Shown: positions 9,627 through 19,914, numbered from the stretch's first letter. The stretch: 64,000 bases of DNA from Alloyangia mangrovi (GCF_002300555.2 NZ_NTHN02000002.1:1-64000), one strand, 5' to 3'. Notes: generated by a model not told the origin, from the sequence alone. Translations and numbers: made by a program.

Positions 9627-10028
9627 TCAGACGAAGCGCGCTGCCAACCACAGGCCGACAAGCCCCGCGATGAGCAGCATATGCAGAATGTCGATGGCGC
9701 GGAAGCGGCTGCCGGGCAGCGCTGCGCTCAGCACCAGCGGGGCGGAGGCGAGCAGCAGCGCCGGCAGCCCTTGCTGCCAGGCGAGCAAGCGGGAGACGAC
9801 GGGCAGGAGAGGGACGCCGGACAGGCCGAGGGATGCGGCGAGCGTCGGAGCGAGGCTCGCGTAGATGCCGCAGCCCGCGAGGACAAGCGAGAGCAGGGCC
9901 GCCAGCCGCGCCGGGCCGCGGGCGAAGAGACCGCGGACCAGGGCAAGCAGCGCCAGCACCTCGAGGTAGACGAAGCTCTTGAACACGATCAGCGCGATGA
10001 GCAGCGGGCTCGGCTCGAAGAGAGTCAT
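9627..10028 (-). CDS. Small integral membrane protein of unknown function
   Basis: 133 residues, nearly all hydrophobic, with about four transmembrane helices and a conserved-looking start MTLFEPSPLLIALIVFKSF. The start overlaps the stop of the MlaF-like ATPase by four bases (ATGA), so it is translationally coupled to the lipid transporter. A role as an accessory component is suggested by position only; no named family is recognised. Confidence 0.7.
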   Translation of the reverse strand: MTLFEPSPLLIALIVFKSFVYLEVLALLALVRGLFARGPARLAALLSLVLAGCGIYASLAPTLAASLGLSGVPLLPVVSRLLAWQQGLPALLLASAPLVLSAALPGSRFRAIDILHMLLIAGLVGLWLAARFV

Positions 10029-10771
10029 CGCAGCGCCTCGATCGGACCCGCCGCGTGTCCGTGGATGAACTGCTGCACGTAAGGATCTGCAGTGGCGTCC
10101 ATTTCTTCGACCGGACCTTCCCAGCGGATCTTGCCTGCATGCAGCATGGCGACGCGGTCGGCGATGGCCCTGACCGAGCTCATGTCGTGGGTGATCGTCA
10201 GCGCGGTGACGCCCATCTCGGTGACGATCTCGCGGATCAGCTCGTTGATCACCCCGGCCATGATCGGATCGAGCCCGGTGGTCGGCTCGTCGAAGAAGAT
10301 GATCTCGGGCTCGGCAGCGATGGCGCGGGCGAGGCCGACGCGCTTCTGCATGCCGCCCGAGAGCTCGGCGGGCAGGCGGTCGGCGACCTCGGGTCCGAGC
10401 CCGACGCGGCGCAGCTTTTCGATGGCGATCTCGCGGGCCTCGCGGCGGGGGCGCCTCAGCGGGCCGCGCAGAAGGCGGAAGGCGACGTTCTGCCAGACCG
10501 GCAGCGAGTCGAAGAGGGCGGCTCCCTGGAACAGCATGCCGAAGCGGGAGAGCAGGGCGTCGCGTTCGCCGCGCGTCGCGTCCTGCCCGTCGATGCTGAT
10601 GCGGCCGCTGTCGGGGGTGACGAGGCCGAGGATGCATTTCAGCAGCACCGACTTGCCGGTGCCCGAGCCGCCGATGATCACCATCGAGCTGCCCTTGGGC
10701 ACATGCAGGCTGGTGCCGCGCAGCACGGGTGCGCCGTCGAAGCTCTTGTGCAGGTCCGTGAGGGTGATCAT
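10025..10771 (-). CDS. mlaF: MlaF-like phospholipid ABC transporter ATPase
   Basis: 248 residues from ATG 10771. Walker A GGSGTGKSVLLK, signature LSGGMQKRV, Walker B IIFFDEPTTGLD and the H-loop TITHDM are all intact. LSGGMQKRVGLARA and the DEPTTGLDPI wording are typical of MlaF/TtgA/Mkl ATPases that power retrograde phospholipid or MCE-protein transport. The gene overlaps mlaE upstream (ATGA) and a small membrane protein downstream. No MCE-domain MlaD is in the window; it is probably elsewhere. Confidence 0.9.
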   Translation of the reverse strand: MITLTDLHKSFDGAPVLRGTSLHVPKGSSMVIIGGSGTGKSVLLKCILGLVTPDSGRISIDGQDATRGERDALLSRFGMLFQGAALFDSLPVWQNVAFRLLRGPLRRPRREAREIAIEKLRRVGLGPEVADRLPAELSGGMQKRVGLARAIAAEPEIIFFDEPTTGLDPIMAGVINELIREIVTEMGVTALTITHDMSSVRAIADRVAMLHAGKIRWEGPVEEMDATADPYVQQFIHGHAAGPIEALR

Positions 10772-11574
10772 GCCGAGAAGAACACCCCCGTAAGCAGGAA
10801 GTTCGCGGCGAGGATCAGGATCGCCGCTGCCTCGACCGAGGACTTGGTGGCACGGCCGACGCCCTGTGCGCCGCGGCCCGAGTGCATGCCGTAATAGCAG
10901 CCCATGAGCGCGGCGATGCCGCCGAAGGCGCAGCCCTTGGCGAGCGAGGAGAGCATGTCGAGCGGTTCGAGAAAGTTCAGCGTGTTGGCAAGGTAACCCA
11001 CTGGGTTGAAGCCGAGCGAGCTGGTGGCCACGGCGTAGCCGCCGGCGATGCCGATCACGTCGCCTACCGCCACCAGCAGCGGCACGGTGAGCAGCGCGGC
11101 CAGAAGCCGCGGAGCTACGAGGTATTTCATCGGATCGGTCGACAGGGTGACCAGCGCGTCGACCTGCTCGGTGACCTTCATCGTGGCGATCTCGGCGGCG
11201 ATCGACGAGGTGACGCGCGCCGCGATCATCAGACCCACCAGCACCGGCCCCAGCTCGCGCACCATGCCGATGGCGACGATCTGCGGCACCACCGCCTCGG
11301 CGTTGAAGCGCGCGCCGCCCGAGTAAATCTGCAGCGCCAGCGCGCCGCCGGTGAAAATCGCCGTCATGCCCACCACCGGCAGCGACAGCCATCCGATGTG
11401 AAGCAGCGCCATGCCGAACTCGCGCGGGTAGAGCGGCGGGCGGACAATGTGGCTCAGAGCCGCAAGAGCGAAGAGCGTCAGCCGTCCGGCCGCTCCCAGC
11501 GCGCGGATCACCGCGCGACCGAGCGTCCCCAGTGCCGCGGCGGGCGCGGCGACGAGGGTTCGGGTCAGGCTCAT
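10768..11574 (-). CDS. mlaE: MlaE family ABC transporter permease
   Basis: 268 residues with about five to six transmembrane helices. The family core is clear: [21 protein letters not shown] near residue 55, [24 protein letters not shown] in the middle, and [19 protein letters not shown] at the C-terminus. It forms the membrane channel partner of the MlaF-like ATPase encoded next. Its start overlaps the alr stop codon, so alr-mlaE-mlaF are tightly coupled. Confidence 0.93.
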   Translation of the reverse strand: MSLTRTLVAAPAAALGTLGRAVIRALGAAGRLTLFALAALSHIVRPPLYPREFGMALLHIGWLSLPVVGMTAIFTGGALALQIYSGGARFNAEAVVPQIVAIGMVRELGPVLVGLMIAARVTSSIAAEIATMKVTEQVDALVTLSTDPMKYLVAPRLLAALLTVPLLVAVGDVIGIAGGYAVATSSLGFNPVGYLANTLNFLEPLDMLSSLAKGCAFGGIAALMGCYYGMHSGRGAQGVGRATKSSVEAAAILILAANFLLTGVFFSA

Positions 11575-12608
11575 GCGCCTGCGTAGACCCGCGCGTAGCG
11601 GCCCCCGAGCGAGGTGAGAATCTCGTAGCCGATGGTGTCGATGTGGTTGGCCAACTGGTCGACGCTCTGGTGCGGACCGAGCAGCTCGAGCGTGTCGGGC
11701 AGGGTGTCGACCGCGGTGACATCGACGGTGATGAGGTCCATCGAGATGCGCCCGAGCAGCTTGCAGCGGGTCTCGCCAGCCCAGAGGTAGGTCTTGGGGG
11801 CGAGCGCGCGTTGCAACCCGTCGGCGTAGCCCGCCGAGATCGTCGCGACCTTCATCGGCGAGCGGGCGACGAAGTTGTTGCCGTAGCCCACGGACTCGCC
11901 GGTCTTGACCTCGCGGGTCTGGATCACCGGGATATGCAGTGAGACCACGCGCCGGGCGTCGCGGAAGGGCATCGCGCCGTAAAGGCCGATGCCGGGGCGG
12001 GTGACGTCGAAATGGTAGTTCTTGCCCAGCAGGATGCCGCCCGTGGCCGAGAGCGAGCGCGGCGCGTCGAGCCCGTCGGTCATCTCGCGAAAATTGCGCA
12101 GCTGGTGGGCGTTCATTCCGTGGTTCGGCTCGTCGGCGCAGGCAAGGTGCGACATGATCAGTCGGGGCTTCTGCTTCATCGCCAACTCGCGAAGGGCGGC
12201 CCATTCCTCGGCCTCCATGCCGAGCCGGTTCATGCCGCTGTCGAGCTGGATGCCGAAGGGATGGCCGGGCAGCGCCTCGACGTGGCGCAGCATCTGGTCG
12301 ATGGAATTCAGCATCGGGGTTAGCCCCGCCGCCTTGATCAGCCCCGCATCCCCCGCCATATGGCCGCCGAAGACGTTGATCTCGGGGCCGTCCCCCAGAG
12401 CCTTGCGCACCGCGGCGCCTTCTTCGACCGTGGCGGTAAAGAAGCGGCGCACGCCCTCGCGGGCGAGCATCGGCGCGACGCGATCGGCGCCGAGACCGTA
12501 GGAGTTTGCCTTGACGACGGCGCCGGTCTCGCAATCGGAGAGGGCGTCGAGGGCGCGCCAGTTGGCGCGGATCGCGTCGAGATCGACGGTAAGCTGTGCC
12601 TGTGCCAT
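11571..12608 (-). CDS. alr: Alanine racemase
   Basis: 345 residues. A PLP-dependent fold-type III enzyme making D-alanine for peptidoglycan. The PLP lysine lies in [17 protein letters not shown] (residue ~34). The C-terminal catalytic tyrosine region is SVGYGNNF, and MDLITVDVT is the usual domain-interface motif. It follows dnaB in transcription direction, an order often seen in alphaproteobacteria, though here a short rightward gene lies between them. Confidence 0.96.
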   Translation of the reverse strand: MAQAQLTVDLDAIRANWRALDALSDCETGAVVKANSYGLGADRVAPMLAREGVRRFFTATVEEGAAVRKALGDGPEINVFGGHMAGDAGLIKAAGLTPMLNSIDQMLRHVEALPGHPFGIQLDSGMNRLGMEAEEWAALRELAMKQKPRLIMSHLACADEPNHGMNAHQLRNFREMTDGLDAPRSLSATGGILLGKNYHFDVTRPGIGLYGAMPFRDARRVVSLHIPVIQTREVKTGESVGYGNNFVARSPMKVATISAGYADGLQRALAPKTYLWAGETRCKLLGRISMDLITVDVTAVDTLPDTLELLGPHQSVDQLANHIDTIGYEILTSLGGRYARVYAGA

Positions 12609-12725
12609 GGCGCGTTGATTGCCGGGCGCGGGCGGGGCGTCAAGAGGGAAAGCGTTGGACCTGCGGGCCGAAGTTCTCCATCCTGAATTTTCGACAAGGG
12701 GCGGGCGGAAGCGGGAATTTCCGGG

Positions 12726-13364
12726 ATGGAAGATGTGGATATCAGGTTCTTCCTGGCCTTCCTCGCGCCGACGCTCGGCTTCCTCGTCTGGTTCGTGAAA
12801 CGGCTCATCGACGACGAGCGTGACGAGCGTCGGCGCAGGAAGCAGCAGGACAGCCTCGTGCGGGCGCTCTTTGCCGAGATCGACTTTAACACCCGGGACA
12901 TGGAGCGCTTCCTGAAGCGCTCGCCGTCGGAGGCGGACCTGCTAAAGCGCTTCCGCGAGGACCGGGCGCTGATCCCGCATATCACCGATGCTCGGCACAC
13001 CGAGATCTACCGCACGCGGATCAGCGAGGTGCACAACATCGCCGACGGGGCGCTGCACCAGACGGTGAATTTCTACGGGCTGCTGGAAAAGATCAGGGTG
13101 CAGATCGAGGGGGTTCAGCAGGCCAGCTACCTGACGCTGTCACCGGAGTCGCGGGTCAAGGTGATCGCGCTCATCATCGAGAGCGCCAGCGACGCGGCGG
13201 CCTGCGGGCAGGAGCTCCTTGGGAGTCTCGCGCATGACCACGCAGCCCTTGCGCTCGTAAGGTTTCGTTTCGACGAGACCCGGTCGCTGGTGGAATTGGC
13301 CGCGCAGAGGGTCGCGCTTGAAGGGAAGATCGAAGCATTCAGGCGGGGCTGGCCGTCAAACTAG
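12726..13364 (+). CDS. Hypothetical protein with N-terminal membrane anchor
   Basis: 212 residues on the opposite strand to all neighbours. One transmembrane helix at residues ~8-26 ([20 protein letters not shown]) is followed by a strongly basic stretch ([14 protein letters not shown]) and a helical soluble domain. No catalytic motif or named family is recognised. Its orientation between dnaB and alr, which are commonly neighbours, suggests a later insertion. Confidence 0.7.
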   Translation: MEDVDIRFFLAFLAPTLGFLVWFVKRLIDDERDERRRRKQQDSLVRALFAEIDFNTRDMERFLKRSPSEADLLKRFREDRALIPHITDARHTEIYRTRISEVHNIADGALHQTVNFYGLLEKIRVQIEGVQQASYLTLSPESRVKVIALIIESASDAAACGQELLGSLAHDHAALALVRFRFDETRSLVELAAQRVALEGKIEAFRRGWPSN

Positions 13365-13386
13365 ATGAGTTGGGAGGCCAGACACG

Positions 13387-13428
13387 AAAAGGCAGCGCCG
13401 GGCCACAAAGGGCCACCGATGCGCTGCC
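13387..13428 (-). terminator. Rho-independent terminator downstream of dnaB
   Basis: On the leftward transcript GGCAGCGC pairs with GCGCTGCC, enclosing a second hairpin (GGCC-ACAAA-GGCC in top-strand terms), and TTTTCG follows. It ends the dnaB transcription unit. Confidence 0.7.
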
Positions 13429-13437
13429 CGGTGAAGG

Positions 13438-13467
13438 TCAGATGATGATGGGATCCGGTCCGGTCAT
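13438..13467 (-). CDS. Possible nine-residue small ORF between dnaB and its terminator
   Basis: ATG at 13467 encodes MTGPDPIII and stops at 13438. A strong Shine-Dalgarno-like AGGAAGGAAG lies 8-15 bases upstream on the leftward strand, and the terminator hairpin starts 10 bp past the stop. The combination of ribosome-binding site, tiny ORF and terminator suggests real translation, either of a micropeptide or as a leader-like element. There is no homology evidence. Confidence 0.35.
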   Translation of the reverse strand: MTGPDPIII

Positions 13468-13570
13468 GAGGCTCTTCCTTCCTGCTTACCCTTGGAATCT
13501 AGGGGGCGGGGGGCCGGAAATCAAGAGTCTCCTGCCCCGCACGCCTTGGCTTGGGTCCACGTCAGGCGCG

Positions 13571-15058
13571 TCAGAAATTGTCGCCTTCGCCGTTCTGCCA
13601 AGGACGCACGAGGTTGCCGAAGCGGGTGAAGCGGCCCTCGAAGCTGAGCTCCACCGTGCCGATAGGGCCGTGACGCTGCTTGCCGATGATCACCTCGGCC
13701 TTGCCGTGCAGGCGCTCCATGCGCTCCTGCCAGGCGGCCATCTCGTCGAGCCGGTCGTCCGAGGGCTTCTCGCGCTCGACGTAATATTCCTCGCGGAACA
13801 CGAACATCACCACGTCGGCGTCCTGCTCGATCGAGCCCGATTCCCGCAGGTCCGAGAGCTGCGGGCGTTTGTCCTCGCGGCTTTCCACCTGACGCGAGAG
13901 CTGCGACAGGGCGATCACCGGGATGTTGAGCTCCTTGGCGATGGCCTTGAGGCCCATGGAGATCTCGGCGATCTCGTTGACCCGGTTCTCGGCGGTGCCG
14001 CGCACCAGCTGCAGGTAGTCGACCATCAGCACGTCGAGCCCGTGCGTGCGCTTCAGGCGCCGCGCGCGGGCGGCGAGCTGGGCAATCGGGATGGCGGGCG
14101 TATCGTCGATGAACAGCGGGCAGGCCTCGAGGCTCTTCGCGGCATCGACGAAGCGGCGGAACTCGGCCTCGGTCATGTCGCCGCGGCGGATCTGCTCCGA
14201 GGGCACCTCGGCGGCTTCCGACAGGATACGCGCGGCGAGCTGCTCGGCGCTCATCTCGAGCGAGTAGAAGCCCACGACGCCGCCCTCGATCGCCCCCTCG
14301 GTGCCATCGTGGCGCGTGCCCTTCTTGTAGGCCTTGGCGATGTTGAAGGCGATGTTGGTGGCAAGCGAGGTTTTCCCCATCGAGGGACGCCCGGCGAGGA
14401 TCAGAAGGTCCGAGGGGTGCAGCCCGCCCAGCTTCTTGTCCATGTCGATGAGCCCGGTGGAGACGCCCGCCAGACCGCCCTCGCGCTGGTAGGCGGCATT
14501 GGCGACGTTCACCGCGTCGGTGACGGCGCGCAGGAAGGACTGGAAGCCGCCCTCGGTCTGGCCCTGCTCGGCAAGCTTGTAGAGCGCCTGCTCGGCCTGC
14601 ACGATCTGCTCGCGCGGCTCGGATTTCACGTCGACCTTGGTGGCCCGGTCCGAGATGTCGCGGCCAAGCCGGATGAGATCGCGGCGCACCGCAAGATCGT
14701 AGATCATCTGCGCGTAGTCGCGCACCGCGAAGCTCGAGACCGCCGCGCCGGCAAGCCGGGCGAGATAGGCCGGCCCGCCAAGCTCCTTGAGCCCCTCGTC
14801 ATCCTCCATGAACGCCTTCAGCGTCACCGGCGAGGCAAGGTTGTTCTTGGCGATGCGGGCCGCCGAGATCTCGAAGATGCGGCGGTGCACCGGGTCGTAG
14901 AAATGATGCGGGCCGAGGATGGCCGCGACCCGGTCGTAGACGTCGTTGTTGGTCAGGATCGCGCCAAGCAGTTGCTGCTCGGCCTCGATCGAATGCGGCA
15001 TCGTGTCAGCCTGCTCGACCTCGACGCCGGTGGCGTTGAATACGCTTTGATCGTTCAT
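13571..15058 (-). CDS. dnaB: Replicative DNA helicase DnaB
   Basis: 495 residues. The N-terminal DnaB domain opens with PHSIEAEQQLLGAIL. The C-terminal RecA-like motor has Walker A AGRPSMGKTSLATNIA, Walker B LDVLMVDYLQL, motif H4 SQLSRQVESREDKRPQLSDLR and the Arg-finger region SGSIEQDADVVMFV. It unwinds DNA at the replication fork as a hexamer. No intein interrupts the motor, unlike in some homologues. About 300 bp of non-coding DNA separates it from pyrE. Confidence 0.97.
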   Translation of the reverse strand: MNDQSVFNATGVEVEQADTMPHSIEAEQQLLGAILTNNDVYDRVAAILGPHHFYDPVHRRIFEISAARIAKNNLASPVTLKAFMEDDEGLKELGGPAYLARLAGAAVSSFAVRDYAQMIYDLAVRRDLIRLGRDISDRATKVDVKSEPREQIVQAEQALYKLAEQGQTEGGFQSFLRAVTDAVNVANAAYQREGGLAGVSTGLIDMDKKLGGLHPSDLLILAGRPSMGKTSLATNIAFNIAKAYKKGTRHDGTEGAIEGGVVGFYSLEMSAEQLAARILSEAAEVPSEQIRRGDMTEAEFRRFVDAAKSLEACPLFIDDTPAIPIAQLAARARRLKRTHGLDVLMVDYLQLVRGTAENRVNEIAEISMGLKAIAKELNIPVIALSQLSRQVESREDKRPQLSDLRESGSIEQDADVVMFVFREEYYVEREKPSDDRLDEMAAWQERMERLHGKAEVIIGKQRHGPIGTVELSFEGRFTRFGNLVRPWQNGEGDNF

Positions 15059-15362
15059 GCCTGTCCCCTTTGCCCTGACCCTTCGGCCCCGTCGTTGCAG
15101 CGGCGTCCCATTGGCCCGACGTCTTTTTCTGTCCCTGTGATATCCCCACCGGCTCCCCCGAGTCCCGCAGGTGCGAGCGTCTTAACGCGCCGCGGGTGGC
15201 GGACCAATCTGGAAATCTCTGTGGATTATTTCGGGATAACCGGAAATGTGCCCGGCGCCCGTTTCTGCTCTTGAAGATATCGTAGCAGACCCGGGATTTT
15301 TCGCAACATTTGGTGCGAGAAGGCGGGCAGGGCGCCGTAGCCCCCGCCCGTGCAAAATCCGC
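15059..15362. other. Intergenic region dnaB-pyrE
   Basis: 304 bp without a convincing gene. It should carry the leftward dnaB promoter near its left end. A GC-rich inverted repeat at 15323-15350 (GCGGGCAGGGC / GCCCCCGCCCG) lies just past the pyrE stop and could be its terminator, although the T-tract is short. Confidence 0.5.
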
Positions 15363-16040
15363 TTATGCGCCGTTTTCCGCCTGCCATTTGCGCGGATCCT
15401 CGAGGAAGGCCTCGACCGCAGCCAGGGTCGCGGGCTCGAAGCCGCCGCGGGCCTTGGCCTCGGCCAGAACGTCATGCCAGGTGCAGAGGTAGTGCAGCTC
15501 AACGCCATGGTCGCCGAGCGTTTTCGTGGTCTCGGGGAAGATGCCGTAGTAGAAGATCACCGCGGTGTGGGCACAGGTGGCGCCGGTCTCGCGGATGGCG
15601 TCGACGAAGCTGAGCTTGGAGCCGCCGTCGGTGGTCAGATCCTCGACCAGCAGCACGCGCTGGCCTTCGGTCATCTTGCCCTCGATGCGGGCGTTGCGGC
15701 CGTAGCCCTTGGGCTTCTTGCGCACATAGGTCATCGGCAGAGCCATGCGCTCGGCCACCAGCGCGGCAAAGGGGATGCCCGCGGTCTCGCCGCCGGCGAT
15801 GTTGTCGAAGGCCTCGAAGCCGGCGTTGCGCATGACGGTGACGGTCAGGAAGTCCATCAGGGTCGAACGGATGCGCGGGTGCGAGATCGGCGTGCGGCAG
15901 TCGATGTAGACCGGCGAGGGCAGGCCGGAGGCGAGCTTGAAGGGCTCGTCGCCCATGAAGTGCACCGCGCCGATCTCCCAGAGCATCCGGGCGGTCAGCC
16001 GGGCCATTTCTTCTTGCGAGGGATAGGACGAGGGGATCAT
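15363..16040 (-). CDS. pyrE: Orotate phosphoribosyltransferase
   Basis: 225 residues. It joins orotate to PRPP to give OMP, the fifth step of UMP synthesis. The PRPP-binding signature [14 protein letters not shown] is present. The orotate region [16 protein letters not shown] near residue 55 and [17 protein letters not shown] follow family order. It lies about 140 bp after pyrC on the same strand, and the two likely form one unit. Confidence 0.95.
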   Translation of the reverse strand: MIPSSYPSQEEMARLTARMLWEIGAVHFMGDEPFKLASGLPSPVYIDCRTPISHPRIRSTLMDFLTVTVMRNAGFEAFDNIAGGETAGIPFAALVAERMALPMTYVRKKPKGYGRNARIEGKMTEGQRVLLVEDLTTDGGSKLSFVDAIRETGATCAHTAVIFYYGIFPETTKTLGDHGVELHYLCTWHDVLAEAKARGGFEPATLAAVEAFLEDPRKWQAENGA

Positions 16041-16148
16041 GGGGCAGCTCCTTTGAAAAACCGCGCCCGCCTTAGCGCGAAAGCGCGGGTTCGGGAAGGG
16101 CGCACGGCACCGCGCCGCGCTCTTTCGGCTTTTCCCGAAGTTGGGAAA

Positions 16149-16175
16149 CGCGCGGGAGCGTTGTGCCCCCGCGCG
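16149..16175 (-). terminator. Possible hairpin between pyrC and pyrE
   Basis: An eight-base inverted repeat CGCGCGGG/CCCGCGCG lies 7 bp past the pyrC stop and is followed on the leftward transcript by only three T. It may be a weak terminator or an attenuating hairpin. Confidence 0.35.
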
Positions 16176-16181
16176 ACAGGC

Positions 16182-17220
16182 TCAGGCTTCGACTCGCCAA
16201 TGCAGCGGCATGCCGGGATCGAAAACGGTCACCGGGCCGGCGCCGGTCTCGATCTTGGCGGGATAGGTGACGGGCTCGCCCTTGGTCAGGGTTACCGTCT
16301 CCTCGCTCACCGGCAGGCGGTAGAAGGACGGGCCATTGCGCGAGGCGAAAGCCTCGAGCTTGTCGAGCGCCCCGTCCTGCTCGAAGACCTCGGCGAGGAT
16401 CGACAGCGTGTTGGTCGCTGTAAAGCAGCCGGCGCAGCCGCAGGCGCTTTCCTTTGCCGGATCGGCGTGGGGGGGCGCTGTCGGTGCCCAGAAAGAAGCT
16501 CGCATCCCCGGAGGTCGCGGCCTCGCGCAGGGCCAACCGGTGCTCCTCGCGCTTTGCGACGGGCAGGCAGTAGTAATGCGGCTTGATACCGCCGACGAGG
16601 ATGTGGTTGCGATTGATCACCAGGTGGTGCGTGGTGATCGTCGCGCCCAGATCGTCGCCGCCGGCGCGGGCATAGTCGACGCCCTGCTTGGTGGTGATAT
16701 GCTCCATGACCACGCGCAGGCCCGGGGTGGCGCGGCGGATCGGGTCGAGCACGCGGTCGATGAAGACAGCCTCGCGGTCGAAGATGTCGATGTCGCTGTC
16801 AACCACTTCGCCGTGTACGCAGAGCGGGATCCCCTTTTCTGCCATCAGCTCGAGCACCGGGCGCACCTTGTCGAAGTCGCGCACGCCGGAGGCGGAATTG
16901 GTGGTGGCGCCCGCGGGATAGAGCTTCAGCGCGGTGATGAGCCCCGAGGCATGCGCCGCGGCGACATCCGCCGGGTCGGTGGTCTCGGTGAGGTAGAGCG
17001 TCATCAGCGGCGTGAAGTTGCTGCCTTCGGGCAGGGCCGTCAGGATGCGCTCGCGGTAGGCGGCGGCGTCATCCCCGGTGACCACCGGTGGCACGAGGTT
17101 GGGCATGATGATTGCCCGACCGAAGTGGCGGGCGGATTCGGGGGCGATGCCGGCCAGCATCTCGCCATCGCGGAGGTGCAGGTGCCAGTCGTCGGGGCGG
17201 CGGAGCGTGATCTGGGTCAT
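16182..17220 (-). CDS. pyrC: Dihydroorotase PyrC (frameshifted as read)
   Basis: The start [20 protein letters not shown] carries the zinc-binding HLHLRD, followed by [11 protein letters not shown] with the carbamylated lysine and the histidine loops MEHITTK and TTHHLV. After FFLGTDSAP, whose aspartate is catalytic, the frame is lost at seven C (G on the top strand, 16469-16475). Removing one gives [16 protein letters not shown] and the full C-terminus ending [10 protein letters not shown]. The repaired protein has 345 residues, the normal size for class II dihydroorotase. As pyrimidine synthesis needs it and both parts are perfectly conserved, a sequencing error is more likely than a pseudogene. 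Confidence 0.93.
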
Positions 17221-17431
17221 GCCCTGCGCGTTAGCACGCGCGCGCGCGCCGAGCCAGATGGCATGCGCAAGAGCGGGCGCGAAAGCTGGTGGGGTGGCCG
17301 CGATACGCTCGGCCGAAACCGTGCTGAAACAAACCCGGTCGCCGTTGAAACCCTTGCAACCCGACTCTGCGCGCGCCCGAACGCGCTTTGGGGTAATGTG
17401 ACCCAACGGAAACATCACAGGGAGTGAGACC

Positions 17432-18511
17432 ATGGACGCATCGACGCCCACCGAAACCATCGGCCGCGGCCGGCTCTACGACAGCATCGTCGACACCGTG
17501 GGCAACACGCCTGCCGTGCGCATCAACCACCTCGCGCCCGAAGGGGTCGAGGTCTACGTGAAGGCCGAGTTCTTCAATCCCGCCGCCTCGGTCAAGGACC
17601 GGCTCGCGATGAGCATCATCGAGACCGCCGAGAAGAACGGTACGCTGAAGCCGGGCCAGACCGTGGTCGAGGCAACCTCCGGCAACACCGGCATCGGACT
17701 TGCCATGGTCTGCGCCGCCAAGGGCTACCCGCTGGTGGTCACCATGGCCGACAGCTTTTCCATCGAGCGGCGCAAGCTGATGCGGATGCTCGGCGCCAAG
17801 GTGGTGCTGACGCCGCGCGCCGAGAAGGGCTTCGGCATGTACCGCAAGGCGGTGGAACTGGCCGAGGCAAACGGCTGGTTCCTCGCCCGCCAGTTCGAGA
17901 CCGATGCCAATGCCGCGGTGCATGAGGCCACCACCGGGCGCGAGATCGTCAACGATTTTGCTGGCAAGCGGCTCGACTACTTCGTGACCGGCTATGGCAC
18001 CGGCGGCACGGTCACCGGGGTCTCCCGCGTGCTGCGCAAGGAGCGGCCCGAGACCAGGATCGTCCTTTCGGAGCCCGCCAACGCGCAGCTCGTCGGCAGC
18101 GGCATCGCGCAGGGCCGAGCCGCGGATGGCTCGCCGACCGAGAGCCACAGCGCCTTCGAGCCGCACCCGATCCAGGGCTGGACCCCGGATTTCATCCCCG
18201 CCGTGCTGCAGGAGGGGCTCGACGCCGGCGCCTATGACGAGCTGATCCCCGTCGCCGGCCCGGATGGCATCGCCTGGGCGAAGAAGCTCGCGATGAAGGA
18301 GGGCATTCTCACCGGCGTGTCGGGCGGCTCGACCTTCGCCATCGCCATGAAGATCGCCGAGACCGCCGAGCCGGGCACGGTGATCCTCGCCATGCTGCCC
18401 GACACCGGCGAGCGCTACATGTCGACGCCGCTTTTCGAGGGTGTCGTCGAGGACATGGACGACGAGGAAAAGGCGCTGTCCCTCTCCACCCCCTCAAGCC
18501 AGATGGGCTGA
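17432..18511 (+). CDS. cysK: Cysteine synthase A
   Basis: 359 residues, PLP-dependent fold type II. The PLP lysine is in [14 protein letters not shown], the substrate-binding loop is [14 protein letters not shown], and the phosphate-binding glycine loop is [11 protein letters not shown]. It makes L-cysteine from O-acetylserine and sulfide. The protein is longer than E. coli CysK (~323) because of a ~15-residue N-terminal extension and a C-terminal tail after [15 protein letters not shown] clear GGGAG ribosome site precedes ATG 17432, and a terminator follows the stop. Confidence 0.95.
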   Translation: MDASTPTETIGRGRLYDSIVDTVGNTPAVRINHLAPEGVEVYVKAEFFNPAASVKDRLAMSIIETAEKNGTLKPGQTVVEATSGNTGIGLAMVCAAKGYPLVVTMADSFSIERRKLMRMLGAKVVLTPRAEKGFGMYRKAVELAEANGWFLARQFETDANAAVHEATTGREIVNDFAGKRLDYFVTGYGTGGTVTGVSRVLRKERPETRIVLSEPANAQLVGSGIAQGRAADGSPTESHSAFEPHPIQGWTPDFIPAVLQEGLDAGAYDELIPVAGPDGIAWAKKLAMKEGILTGVSGGSTFAIAMKIAETAEPGTVILAMLPDTGERYMSTPLFEGVVEDMDDEEKALSLSTPSSQMG

Positions 18512-18520
18512 GGCACGACG

Positions 18521-18554
18521 AAGGGCGCGAGAAGCCCGCGCCCTTCTTCTCTTT
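18521..18554 (+). terminator. Terminator after cysK
   Basis: AAGGGCGCG, a seven-base loop, CGCGCCCTT, then CTTCTCTTT, 10 bp past the cysK stop on the rightward strand. Confidence 0.75.
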
Positions 18555-18614
18555 CCAAATACGCACATCCCACCGCTTCAGCCGGGACTCACGCCGGGCA
18601 AGCGCGCCCTGCGG

Positions 18615-19805
18615 TCACCCCCGCGTCGCGGTAAGCGCCACGGTTACCTGCACCTCGAAGCTGAGCTGCGCCGGGTCGGCCATGCTCCCACCGATGGCGT
18701 AGTCGCGGCGGTCGAGCGTGGTGCTGCCCGTCATGCTGGCCGTATCGCCGTCGAGCGTCAGCTCGAAGGGAAGGGTGACCGGCACCTCGGCACCTTTCAG
18801 CGTGAGCGTGCCTTCGGCCTCGTAGCCCGTCTCGGCGCGCAAGATCTCGGCCTGGAAGGTGGCGGTGGGATAGTCCTCGGCAGCGAAGAAATCGGCACCC
18901 AGGGCCTGCTTGCTCACAGAGCCGAGGGTCAGCGTCGGGATGGCAATCTGTACGGTGACGTCACCTGCCTTGCCCGGCGTCTCGCGCGGCTCGAAAGCGA
19001 TCTCGGCGGTCCAGTCGGCGAAGCTGCCCTCGATCTCTTTGCCCATCTGCACGAGGCTGATGCCAAGCGTGCCCTCGGTCACCTGCCAGTCGGACTGGGC
19101 GGCTTCGAGCTTCGGTGCCTCGGGGGCCTCCTCGCTGGCGAAGAGGCCCGCGGCAGCGCCGCCGCCGATCAGCGCGGCCCAGGCCGCCAGGGCCAGGAGC
19201 AGCGGGCGGAAGACGCGGTGCCCGGCCGAAGGTGTGCCTGCCGAGGCGCCCTTCAGCATCCGTGCCAGCGTGCCGTCGCGGTCAATGACCACGTGTTTCA
19301 GCGCCCCGGCAATATGCAGCACCAGCGAGGCGACCAGCAGCCATTGCGACAGGAAGTGCACCGAGGCGGCAGTTTCCGCCACGCTGTCGGACTTGGGCAC
19401 GAAGGGCAGGTCCTGCCCGAAGGGCCAGAGGATCGGGGCGAAGCCCTCGGTCGCGGCGTGCTCGATCCAGCCCGAGAGCGGCACGATCACCAACGCCATG
19501 TAGAGCAGCCAGTGCACCGTCTCGGCGGCGATGTTCTCGGCCTTGCGCTCGGGGTGCAGCGGCGCTGGCTTGGGCTGGCTCAGCGCCCAGAGGATGCGGA
19601 GGAGGGCAAGGAAGAAGAGTGTTACGCCGATGGTCTTGTGCACCGAGAAGAGCTGCGCCTTGGTGGCGAGCTCGGCCTCGGTGGCCCAGGGCGACAGATG
19701 GGCGATCCAGCCGAGCGGGATCATGATCAGGATGCCGAGCGCGGTCAGCCAATGCAGGCTGCGTGTGACGGCACCATAGGCGGTCTTGGTGTTGGCGAGG
19801 GACAT
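18615..19805 (-). CDS. Cytochrome b561 - YceI fusion protein
   Basis: 396 residues from ATG 19805. Residues ~1-190 form a di-haem cytochrome b561 domain with four membrane helices and haem-ligand histidines in TRSLHWLTALG, SVHKTIGV, HFLSQWLL and LVLHIAGALKHV. A further helix (~215-235) is followed by a periplasmic YceI-like lipocalin domain (VTEGTLGISLVQMGKEIEGSF...LDRRDYAIGG). YceI domains bind polyisoprenoids such as quinones, so the fusion suggests electron exchange between a periplasmic quinone-like lipid and membrane haem. The substrate is unknown. Such fusions exist in alphaproteobacteria. Confidence 0.88.
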   Translation of the reverse strand: MSLANTKTAYGAVTRSLHWLTALGILIMIPLGWIAHLSPWATEAELATKAQLFSVHKTIGVTLFFLALLRILWALSQPKPAPLHPERKAENIAAETVHWLLYMALVIVPLSGWIEHAATEGFAPILWPFGQDLPFVPKSDSVAETAASVHFLSQWLLVASLVLHIAGALKHVVIDRDGTLARMLKGASAGTPSAGHRVFRPLLLALAAWAALIGGGAAAGLFASEEAPEAPKLEAAQSDWQVTEGTLGISLVQMGKEIEGSFADWTAEIAFEPRETPGKAGDVTVQIAIPTLTLGSVSKQALGADFFAAEDYPTATFQAEILRAETGYEAEGTLTLKGAEVPVTLPFELTLDGDTASMTGSTTLDRRDYAIGGSMADPAQLSFEVQVTVALTATRG

Positions 19806-19914
19806 CGGAGGTCTCCGGGCTCGGGATGAGGTTTTGCCGAAGATCGGGGATGCCGCGCCGCAGCGCAATTTGCGCGGATGCACAGACCCCGTGCGCGCGG
19901 CGTCCCGCCGGGGC

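Noticed and set aside
16182-17220. pyrC as a pseudogene
   Set aside because: Both parts keep every catalytic residue and rejoin by removing one C from a C7 run; true decay would show more damage.
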